From contig JACGWO010000012.1 in assembly GCA_034509735.1 (NCBI GenBank), forward strand, positions 4,933,367 to 4,997,366: a stretch of DNA of 64,000 nt. Direction: 5' to 3'. This document shows, in pieces, positions 21,528 to 32,500 of the stretch. The position numbers were made by a program, and so were the translations under genes. Positions within the stretch are counted from its first letter, which is position 1, and every line of letters begins with the position of its first letter. Under the pieces are notes generated by a model. The model was given only the letters and a program-made list of their open reading frames with translations. It searched no databases and was not told the origin of the DNA. The stretch is from Sesamum alatum. Taxonomy: Eukaryota; Streptophyta; Magnoliopsida; Lamiales; Pedaliaceae.

Positions 21528-23295
21528 ATGGTTTTTGTCGATACTGTTGAGTCTCAGACTCCACCACCTGACCGGAACACCTTAAAGAAACTAGCGCTGG
21601 TAGCGTCGGTAGCAGCCGGCGTGCAGTTCGGGTGGGCGTTGCAGCTGTCGCTTTTGACTCCATACACACAGCTCTTAGGCCTGAAACATAAGTGGGTGTC
21701 CTTGATTTGGCTCTGTGGTCCTATATCTGGCCTGATCGTCCAGCCGATTCTCGGTCACCACAGCGATCGGTGCACGTCTCCTTTTGGGCGGCGACGCCCG
21801 TTTCTTGTGGCAGGCACGTTCCTCCTCTCCTTTGGTGTCCTGCTCATAGGCTTTGCTGCTGATCTAGGAAGAAGTTTAGGCGATTCTCTGGAACCAGGCG
21901 TTAAACACGGCGCAATCACAGTATTTGTGCTCGGATTTTGGTTCCTGGACATCTCAAACAACATGATTCAAGGTCCTTGCAGAGCCCTTTTGGCTGATCT
22001 CTCGTGCCAAAATGCTGCCTTGGTGACAATAGGGAATGCCATGTTTGCGTTCTTCATGGCCGTGGGAAGCATCTTGGGCTATGCTGCCGGCGCCTATGGG
22101 GAAATTCATCGTCTTCTCCCGTTCACGAGCACCGAAGCTTGTGATCTCAACTGTGCTAATATCAAGACTTGCTTCCTTATATCTGTTGTCCTTACAACAT
22201 CCATAGTAACAATGGTTGTCGTTTTTGTTAAGGAGGAAAGACTCGATCCATCCTGTCTGCTGTACTGGCAAGAAAATCAGGGCGCAGAAGAGAAGCCCCC
22301 CTCGTTTCTCATGCAGATAGTACTAGCTGCTAAGAGCACATCAAGGCCAATTTGGATCTTGTACGTGGTGACAGCCCTCAATTGGATAGGAATCTTCCCC
22401 TTTACTCTCTACGACACCGATTGGGTTGGCAAGGAAATATACGGAGGACAAGCTATGGGAAGTCCGGTGCAGATCAAACTGTACCACGATGGTGTACGTG
22501 CAGGAGCGTTTGGGCTAATGTTTTACGTAGCCACAATGGGGGCCGTCTCCCTATTCTTGGAGCTGTTGATACGCTTACTAGGCAACGTTAACCGCCTCTG
22601 GAGCGCCTGCAATTTCATTCTTGCGATCTGCATGGGAATGACCGTGCTCGTCTCCAACATGGCTGAGAATGCTAGACATGCTAACGGCAATGCACCGGTC
22701 CATCCTCCTACTGAAGTTAAAGCCTCTTGTTTTGCTATCTTTGCTGTCTTGGGCATACCACAAGCGGTCAGTTCTTATTACTCCCATAACGTATTCTCAA
22801 CACTAACACGCAGTTTCAAGCCTGAATTCGTGTCACCACATAATCTTTCAGGTCACCTATAGCATCCCTTTTGCTCTGGCTTCCATATACTCCAAGGACA
22901 CCACCACCGGCCAAGGCAAGTGTTCGACAAAATTATAGGCCGTCTATGCCTATACTTTCGTCTAACGATCTTTTCTCAGAGTTCTAACACAACGTTGTCG
23001 TTCTTTGTTTCTTCTTTAAAGGGCTCGCTCTGGGGCTTCTCAATCTTGCCATTGTGATTCCACAAGTAAGTATCATTCCTTTCTCAGCCAACTCTCGTAT
23101 CGAATAGAATTAGTCCGTAACAAGTTCCAAACATGATCGAAACAGATGTTAGTGGCTCTAATTAGCGGACCGCTGGACGCGTTGTTCGGGAGCAGCAATC
23201 TACCTGCGTTCGTGTGGGGAGGTATTGCAGCAGCAATCGGAGGCATTGCCGCTTTCAAATTGCCCCCAGCAGAATCGGAAAACATGGCCTCGTGA
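21528..23295 (+). CDS. Sucrose/H+ symporter, divergent tandem paralogue, 4 exons
   Basis: Exons 21528-22766, 22852-22915, 23022-23065 and 23146-23295 give 498 residues. MFS sucrose symporter: [20 protein letters not shown], the family His at residue 54 (GLKHKW), GRRRPF at 87-92, FWFLDISNNMIQGPCRALLA, YDTDWVGKEIYGG, GVRAGAFGLM and a C-terminal SGPLDALFGSSNLPAFVWGG. Oddities: the residue two before the GRRR motif is Pro (SPFGRRR) where the neighbour has Arg. The long first exon spans the neighbour's intron 1. The second intron has a GC donor (CAAG|GCAAGT at 22916), while the matching neighbour intron has GT. Exon lengths 64 and 44 are identical in both genes, proving shared descent. The two proteins are clearly diverged, so this is not a recent copy. 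No frame defect seen, so probably functional. Confidence 0.93.
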
Positions 23296-23880
23296 TTTTG
23301 AAGCGTAATTTCACTTTTGAACATAGTCTTGTAAAAAAATCGTCTAACTCTTCGTTTATGTGAATATGTGTGTGTATATTTGTTCATACGAAAGAGAAAA
23401 AGTTTGGTAGAGTTGAACGTTTCCCGTAAAACGAAACTTATAATCGTGTGGGAAAACAGTTTTGAATCTCAAGCCGAATTTGCAAATGTTGTACAATCTT
23501 TTTGTAATTTTGTTTAATAACAGTCTATCTTTAAGCTGTACTGAAGTGCAGTTTCGTGCCTAGCGTTAGATTTTGTTGATTTGTGTTGATAGAAATAGGG
23601 AGAAAACTTTCCTATGTCTACTTATGTTTCTTATGTTTGCCTCTTATACATATCTCTTCGATTTCCAAGCGTCTCCGGGGAAAAACTTAGTCGATTCGCC
23701 ATCGATGGATCATCATTATCTGTTGTCTCGAAACGAAAAAAACACGAGTCGTGGGAGGTGACAGTATTCTCATTCTGGGAGTTTGTTACTAGCATTTGAT
23801 GTTCCATTCAGCTTAAGATCATGCATTGGATCAGATGGTGGCTGGTGAGGAGCCCATAGGTGCATTACCACCATCCGTGT
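23296..23880. other. 3' UTR and downstream flank of second sucrose transporter
   Basis: No gene seen. A weak poly(A)-like TTTAATAACA at about 23512-23521 could mark the transcript end. The Mutator-like element begins 10 bp after this stretch. Confidence 0.4.
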
Positions 23881-24519
23881 CATCTTGGTAAAGAAAATTA
23901 CTTAAATATTGTTAAATAACTTTTTTTTAGGATCTTTTTGTAATCTTTAAAAAATTAGGCAAAAATGGGATACATAATCCCGTCTTCAAATAAAATTGAA
24001 AAAAAAATTAAAAAATATTATTCCATTTGTAAAGATGGGGTTTGAAACCCCGTCTCTGATGCTGTCAGAGACGGAGTTTCAAACGGGTGGGGGCGATGGG
24101 GTGGGGTTGGTGGTATTTAATGCATTCAATTTTTATTTATTTTTATTTTTTATTTTTACTAGAAAGCATGACGTGCGATGCACGTGTACAAATATATTTT
24201 TAGAAGTAACTATATCATTTATGTAAAGTTCATGATATTATTTATATATTTTTTTTTCATTTAAACATTAGTATTATACAATTTTATTTTCAAATAAATT
24301 GATAATAATTATTTAAATTGATAAGAAAATTATCCAATTCTATTATGTGTAATTCACTTTCTAAATTTAATTGGTACTATTAAATAAAAAGATATTCCCA
24401 AAAATTAAAATTTTGTATTTCGTGTGTTTACTAATGATTATTTCATTATTATGTATCAAACCAATTAATATAAAAATATAAAATAATAATATTAAAAAAA
24501 AAGTAATTCTAAAATAAAA

Positions 24520-26545
24520 ATAATTAGTCAAAGCTCCTTAACTTGGATAGAAGAAATTTCAATTTAATAAAATAAATTGATCAATTTTATTTGAAGGTTT
24601 TATTATGCCTATTTTTTGTTGTTTAATTTTGTTTTACTTTTTGTTACATTTTGTACGTGTGTGTTGTTTGTTTTCTTTTACTACTATATTTGAATTTTAT
24701 TTATTTTTAATTTATCGACACTATTACAAACTAATTATTTATTGACTATTGTAATAAAGCTATAACCAAATTGGACCATAGTACCAATATTTGTATTGTA
24801 AGATCCTATAATGTATGTTAATCATATTTCAGTATCAACTTTTTTATATTGTCAAAGCATTATTTACATGTTTTATTAGCTTCTAAAGTTTAAAATTTTA
24901 TTTTTCACCTTTATAAAATAAACAATAGATGTAAAAGTAAAACATTTAGGATTATCTAATACTAAAAAAATCAAGTCCTAAGAGATTCACTCAATAGTTG
25001 AATTTCATAAGCAATTTCTATTTAATAATATTATATTCATGTATCAATTTTTATTCTCTTTGGTACTCATTCTTTTTTAAACTTTTAAGTTATTTTTATA
25101 AATTTATTACTGAAAAAATATATTAATCTCATTGGCTTATATATTTATCATCTTTTTTTTCTAATTTCAACATAATTAACTCAGTTTTTATTTATTATTT
25201 TATCGTACTAAGTTTATTATCAAAATTTGTTAATTTTCTTAATATGGAAATGTAATTGTACTAATGTGTTTGTATATAATTATTTTAAAATTTTATGCTT
25301 TTAATTGTTATTGTGTTAATGTTTACGTGATTAATATTGGGAAAATAACACTTTTCTTATTTTTATAAGGGAAAATAACATTTTTCCGTCCGTAACTTAG
25401 GTCCTTTCCATTTTAACTTGGTCCATTAATTTTGGGATTCTCACTTTCGGTCCGTAAATATTAAAAAGTATCAATTTTGGTTCCATAACACCTTTTCCTC
25501 TAGATATTCGAAAGAAATACCATGTGGGCGTTAAGTGTATAATAATACAAGGGGACCAAATGTTACAACTTTTATGCACATTTTAAAGCATAAAAATAGT
25601 TATATATGTCTCGTTAGGACCTACATTTACGTTAGTTAATTTACTACTCAATGAGATAAGGTCTTAAGTTAAATTATTTATTATATTACTCTTTATACTC
25701 TTCTCCAGTGTCAATATTTTGGGGGTGCAGGGGGAGGGGGACATGGTGTTTTTACCCTATTAATATTGAAATAAAATCAATTAGTTAGCTCTTTTTTCAA
25801 TTTTCAATAGCACTTCTAATTTAATAATATTGATATTTTTTATTTGTAATTAAATTTTGATACTTACGTTATTCCATTTTAGAAGAAATTCTATTTTAAT
25901 AAAATTGATCAATTTTTATTCATAGGTTTTATTGTGTCTCTTTACTATTATTTGATTTTGCTATATTATGTCTGTGTATGTAATACATTTTATTTTACTA
26001 TATTTTGAATGTCGTTAGTTTTTAATTTATTGACACTAAATGGTTACAAACTAATTATTTATTGACTATTATTAAAATACAATTTAATTGGACAATATTA
26101 CCAATATTTTGTATTGTAAAATCCTAATGTTAATTATATTTCAGTATCAACTTTTAAATATTGTCAAAGTATTATTTACATGCTTTATTACCTTCTAAAT
26201 TTGGAAATATTATTATATAAAATTTTATTTTTTGCCTTTATATTACAATTTTTAATTCTATATGTTTTTAGTTTAACTTTTTAATCTTATTTTCATATGC
26301 ACCGATTGGAATCTATATCCTATTCAATAATATATTATGTTATAACTTAATTTTTTATGTCACATTTATTGTTGTAATACTTTTATTCTATTAGTTAATA
26401 TAAAAAAAAATAATAGATATAAAAGTAAAACATTCAAGATTATCTAATACTAAAAAAATCAAGTATTAAGAGATTCACTCAATAGTTGAATTTTCACAAG
26501 CAGTTTTGATTTAATAATATCATATCCATATATCAATTTTAATTT
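24520..26545. repeat. Direct duplication inside the nested Helitron
   Basis: A block of about 500-650 bp at about 24530-25030 recurs at about 25870-26515. Shared words include AATTGATCAATTTT, CAAACTAATTATTTATTGAC, CAGTATCAACTTTT and AGAGATTCACTCAATAGTTG in the same order. Non-coding. Confidence 0.6.
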
Positions 26546-26569
26546 GTAATTAAATTCTAATATTTATTA

Positions 26570-27853
26570 ATTATATATAACTGTAAATTAGTATTTTATA
26601 TATTATTCATGTGTATTTTATTTTAAATTTTAATGTGTCATGGTAGATTAAAACTTACTTAATATAATTAAGATTTCTTCTAGCAAATTGTGTTGAAATA
26701 TTATTTGGCATATTAATTTTTTTAGTTGAATATGTTATTCATTCTCTAAATAGTTTAGAGTAATTAAGACTCTTAAACATTTTTCTTATAGAATTTTAGT
26801 TTTTCTATAACTAATTTAATAATATAATTTTTTGTGAATGTTATTAAAATTTAATACGTGACAGGTCTGTATAATTGGGCTCATTCATGATTCAAGTTTA
26901 GAAGCAGCTGATTAAAATTATGTATAATTGGATTCATTCATGATTCACGATTTACATTTTTATCCTAAATTTATATGGATGTGGTTAAGAATATTATGGT
27001 GCTGGAATATAAGTTTAAATTAGTATTTTATATATTATTCACATGTAGTTTATTTTAAATTTTAATGTATCATGGTAGATTAAAACTTATTTAATATAAT
27101 TAAGATTTCTTAGCGAATTGTGTTGAAATATTATTTGGCATATTAATTTTTTTAGTTGAATATGTTATTCATTCTCTAAGTAGTTTAGAGTAATTAAGAC
27201 TCTTATATATTTTTCTCATAGAATTTTATTTTTTCTATAACTAATTTTATAATATAATTTTTTGTGAATGTTATTAAAATTTAATACGTGACAGGTCTGT
27301 ATAATTGGGCTCATTCATAATTCAAGTTTAGAAGCAGGTGATTAAAATTATGTGTAATTGGATTCATTCATGATTCACGACTTACATTTTTTATCCTAAA
27401 TTTATATGAATGAGGTTTAGAATATTATGGTGCTAGAATATAAGTTTAAATTAGTATTTTATATATTATTCACGTGTAGTTTATTTTAAATTTTAATGTA
27501 TCATGGTAGATTAAAACTTACTTAATATAATTAAGATTTCTTAGCAAATTGTGTTGAAATATTATTTGGCATATTAATTTTTTTAGTTGAATATGTTATT
27601 TATTCTCTAAGTAGTTTAGAGTAATTAAGACTCTTAAATATTTTTCTTATAGAATTTTATTTGTTCTATAACTAATTTTATAATATAATTTTTTGTGAAT
27701 GTTATTAAAATTTAATACGTGACAGGTCTGTATAATTGGGCTCATTCATGATTCAAGTTTAGAAGCAGGTGATTAAAATTATGTTTAATTGGATTCATTC
27801 ATGATTCACGATTTATATTTTTTATCCTAAATTTATATGGATGAGGTTTAGAA
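26570..27853. repeat. Three-copy tandem repeat, ~431-bp unit
   Basis: The anchor CATGGTAGATTAAAACTTA occurs at about 26639, 27071 and 27502. Each unit ends near GATTCATTCATGATTCACGA. The copies are nearly identical, so the expansion is recent and lies wholly inside the Helitron. No coding capacity. Confidence 0.8.
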
Positions 27854-27990
27854 TATTTAAAATTCTAAATTGTTAAAAATTCCAGAATCTGTAATATAAT
27901 AATTAATAATATTTAAATAAGGGTGTATTTATCTTTTCACAATGAGGAATAAACAATTTGAGTATTCACACATTTATATAGAGTATAGAT

Positions 27991-28806
27991 ATGTGTGTAA
28001 TTTCAAGTAATAAAATATAGAGATGAGAACAATTGATTTTTAATTAATGCCGGGGGAACACAAGACGGATCTCCAAACTTTTTCTAATTAATGGTTCTTT
28101 TAATTGTTAACTAAAAATTAATTTAATATTTTTATTAATATTGTGTAAAAAAATATGGTGTAGTATATAGTTAAAAAATCTAATATGCTTATTAATGTTG
28201 CGTATAAAAAAAATTGGCAATAATTATATTGTGTGATTTTACTCGTAATGGTACCGGCCAACAATTTTTTTTAATCTTACTTTTTATTAAAAATATATTT
28301 TAATAATAATTAAGTTAGAAATATTTTCCTATTTTTAATTTATTGCCTCATTATTATCACAATACTTCGAGTAAAGTCATGCCATATGATTGTTGTTAAT
28401 TTTTTGTATACAATATTAATAAATACGTAATAGTATTGTTGTCAATTCTTTGTACACAATATTAATAAAAATATTAAAAACACATTTTAATAATAATGAT
28501 TTTTTAAAAAATTGGCTTAGGTCGTTACCTCGAGAAAATCACACAATATAATTGGTTGTGTATAAAAATATTAAAAATACATTCTAATAAGAATTATTAA
28601 TCTTGTGTATAAAAAATTGTCAATAATTATATTGTGTGACTTTTTCAAGGTAACGACCTAAAGCCAATTAAATTATTTTTTAACTAACAATTAAAAGAAC
28701 CATTAATTAAAAAAAGTTTGGAGAACCGTTTTGTGTTCCCCAGGCATTAATTAAAAAATCAATTGTTCTCATCTCTATATTTTATTGCTTGAAAATACAC
28801 ACACCC
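27991..28806. repeat. Large inverted repeat in the MULE interior
   Basis: A left arm (about 27991-28135) reading TGTGTGTAATTTCAAG then AGAGATGAGAACAATTGATT pairs with a right arm (about 28660-28806). The loop has further inverted words around GGTAACGACC and GTCGTTACC. It may be a separate older fold-back element or the MULE's own interior. The Helitron joins exactly at its left edge. Confidence 0.55.
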
Positions 28807-29075
28807 AATCATTCATACCTCTTTTACCATGAACAAACACAAAAGTAAGAAAACAAATAAAACACACCCACCCCGCCGCCCCCCAAGTCAAATTTAAGTT
28901 GGGGTTTCAAACCCCGTCTTTACAAATGCTACAATTTTTTTATTTTTTTTTCAATTTTGTTTGAAGACGGGATTACATCTCCCGTTTTTGCCTAGCTTTT
29001 TAAAATGATAAAAAGACCCCATTTTAATTATTTTTTTTATTTAACAATATTTAAATAATTTCCCCCATCTTGGTA

Positions 29076-29506
29076 TATATGCAAAAGAGTTGGAATTTGT
29101 AAACAAACTGCTGCCAAAAGCAATGAAATGTCATTGGATCCACTATTGGAGGTAAAATCTTTATCCAAATTCAGTTTGATTTAACCAAATCAATCACAAG
29201 TAAGTGTAATATACTTACCATGTGATTAATCACTTTTCATGAACTGTATATCAATCACAAGACAAGTATATTATACTTACCATATAATTAATTTAGGTTC
29301 GACTGCATGCGATTTGGGTTGTAACGGGCTTACAAAAGTAAATTGTCCTCAACTTCCAAGTAGGTGCTGCTGCAGTGATTTTATGTAGGTCGGCCCATGC
29401 GCAATAGGTAAGGTTTTGAAAAATATATCTAATATTTCTGATATTTTTTTACCTTCAATAAATGGATTCATATATTAATAAAATTTACAAATTTTTCTAT
29501 TTTATA
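29076..29506. other. Spacer between MULE and next Helitron
   Basis: AT-rich, with a local near-duplicate of the word AAGTATANTATACTTACCAT at about 29200-29285. No gene seen. Confidence 0.4.
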
Positions 29507-32500
29507 TCTATATCTATATAAAAGTATGAATAGGAATTTTGATTTTTTTCTTTTTTTGATTGGAGTAAATTAGCCTTAAAATATTATTTTTCTAAGGATA
29601 AAGTGTAAAATAATATACTTATTGATTCCTATTAATTACTTTTCACATTATATATATTTACACTTATAAATTCCTTTCACATTATCCATAGTTATTCCTT
29701 TTAATTACTTTTCACATTATACTTATTTACCCATATTATTTTTATGTATATTATATTCATAACATGATACACTTACTAGATAAAAAATAGCCCAATGATA
29801 TAACATGAAATGACTAGAAAAAATCATGAAAATTGAAAGGATTTAATTTTGAGAATTTTTCTAGCATAAATATAAATGAGAATTAGTTAGATTACTAGAC
29901 ATATAAAAATATAGAGGTTAGATGACAAATAAAATCAATTAAATGAATTGTCATTTAAAACAAATATTTTGAAGCTAGAGTAAAATAGGTTAGAAGAAAA
30001 ATGAGAATCAATTAAATTACTTATCGTGTAGCGTGAATATTTTTTAATATTGTAAGATAGACCAAAAGGTATTTGAGCATTTGAGATGTTATTAATAGGT
30101 ACCTTATATGATTCTTTAATCATCTCTAACATAATTAAACAAAATGTCAGTATACATATTTGATCTTTTCAACAATATACGATAAAAATCGCTCAATATC
30201 AAAAGGTGTAAATGTTACTCCTAAACCATCACCACACATTTTTTTGGAAAAAAATATGAAAAGAATAAAAAATGGGCATACAACCATAGATAAATATTGT
30301 CTATATCTATGTATATTACAAAAGTGTGAACGAGTTGCCATGTTTTAGATTTTTTTCTTTTTTTGTGATGTAAAGTATATCATTTTCATAGAATATTAGA
30401 TTATAAATTTATGTGTACAATAAGTAATTTTGTAATAGTTGTTAATTACTTAGATAGTTGAATTGAGATAGAATTATAATAAATATAAATTATAATAAAG
30501 AGTTATACAGAGTTTTATTTATAACTAATTAAATAAAATTAGTTAAAAATCTTAGGGTTAATTACACTGACCTCCACTGCTATTATAAGAATATACAAAT
30601 TTCCCTCTTTTAGTATGAAAATTACAAATTGCCCCATCTGGCTAACAGGTGTTAAATATTAATCAGATTTAAAGCTATGTGCTTAAATAACCATTTTCCC
30701 TCATTTATAAAACTAAAAATAATTCAATAAACTTGAAAAAAGTGGACCAAAATATCTTCAAGTATTTCTTTTTTCAAAATATAAGCTTTATTTTTTATAA
30801 CATAATATAATTTCAACAAAATTTGCAAGCTTTGATAATTGTTAGGAATAGAAGCTAATGTCACAACCTACACATACACAATATGTGATTAACAAAATAT
30901 TATAAAACAATATACTTAAAGTTAGAAGTATACACCCTTTCTAACTTTAAAAAATAACAAATTACCCCTAAAAGGTATTTAAGTCTTAAAAATAGAGTTA
31001 TTCAGGTTGATGGGATTATAGGAAATTTAGACCAATTTTTTAATGATATCAGGAAAATTTATTAAGTTGACTAACATAAGGAGCAATTTGTAAGGTGGAT
31101 GTATTTGAAAGGAAAGTCTATGTAATTTTCATAGTACGAGGAGCGAATTTGTATATTGTCATAGTGGTAGGGGAAGTTAGTGTAATTAACCTAATACTAA
31201 CTAGGAAAGATATATAGGTTATATAATTAGGAGAAGATACACTTTGAAAACTTGAAGAAGCATATCTTTGAAAGCAAGGAAAGCAATCCATGGGACAATT
31301 TATCATTAATTTAATGTAAGTTAAATTTTGAAATAAGATATTATAAAAATATGAGCAACTTGACATGTTTTATATTTTTTTAAATTTTTTTGTGTTGATT
31401 AAAAATATTAAAATTGCATAGAAATTATAATTTCATATGTCCATAAAAAATATTACAGGGTACCTAATTAATAGTATAATACCGCAAGTTCAACGAAAAT
31501 AAACTTCAATGAGAAACAAGCACATTATATAAGTTTATCTTAAAATAAATTATTTATAAAAAAAAAACTTAGAATATGATAATTATTTCATAAGTTATTT
31601 TTTAATTAATTGTCATTATAATATTAATTCTAAAATCATAATAATATTATTCAAAACTTATTTTATGAATTAAACGAGTCTATGATTTTTTTTTATTATT
31701 TAATGCACAAATTACTTGGTCTATAAGATTTCTATTACATCATTTTCAATAATAAGTAATTCAATTTATGTACATTTATATTTTTAATTCGACCCTAACT
31801 TATAAAATTAGTCAATGATTTTTATGCTTATTCCATTCAATTCATTCCATAAGATACTATTCGTCAATTTAGACTATTTTCTACCAACATGAGTAATAAA
31901 TAAAAAGTAAAGAAATTATTAAAAGAAAATTATATTATAAACAACTTTATTGATAATTATTATAAGAGTTCAAAAGTAAACATAAAAATCAAAAGCTAAT
32001 ATTTATTTATTTCTTGCTTTGCGCAACTACAAAAAACATTTAAAATCTTCTTTCATTAGTGAAGTAAATTTAGAATATGGATTAATTTAAATGATAATTT
32101 TTTATTACAAATATAGGAATGTAAAAAATAAATTAATATTTTATAAGTAAAAACAAATATAAGGATGAAAAATTAATATTATAAAGAGAAATAATTATAA
32201 GATCTAAAATTTCAATAGAAGGCAAAAGAACAAAAAGATTAATTATCGATGTTTTCACATAAATAATGTTGAATTTCTCATCACAAATATAGAGATGAAA
32301 AATAAGTATCATGGCGAGAATTAATTTTAAAATCTATAAGTTTATGAGAGAAACATATCTAAATTGTAAAAATACCTACCTTCATTTGTAAAATTGATGA
32401 TTATAAGTCCAATGAAACACAAGAGAAGATTCAAGGGAGCTATTAATTAAGTGATTTTTTTAAAATGAAATTAGTCATTTGATTTTAATGGTTATCAACT

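Larger units (their letters stand above)
24159..27989 (-). mobile_element. Non-autonomous Helitron, nested in the MULE
   Basis: On the minus strand it begins TCTATACTCTATATAAATGT (from 27989). It ends with a hairpin CACGTGCATCGCACGT and then CTAG at 24162-24159, with A and T on the outer sides (an A/T target, no duplication). These are Helitron hallmarks, and the ends match those at 29507-34844 and 56566-60200. There is no Rep/helicase gene; the interior is AT-rich with internal duplications. Confidence 0.7.
23891..29065. mobile_element. Mutator-like element (MULE), non-autonomous, split by a Helitron
   Basis: The 10-bp sequence CATCTTGGTA flanks both sides exactly (23881-23890 and 29066-29075). 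The ends are inverted repeats of at least about 165 bp (23891-24052 against about 28900-29065). They share TTAAATATTGTTAAATAA, a TAGGCAAAAANGGG word, AATCCCGTCTTCAAA and GGGGTTTGAAACCCC. Long terminal repeats with a 9-11-bp duplication are the hallmark of Mutator. No MuDR transposase remains. Without the nested Helitron (24159-27989) it would be about 1.34 kb. The duplication is perfect, so the MULE inserted relatively recently. Confidence 0.75.

Noticed and set aside
25365..25580. Possible further inverted-repeat element (GGGAAAATAACA words)
   Set aside because: The left words are present twice nearby, but I could not find a matching right end, so no element was called.
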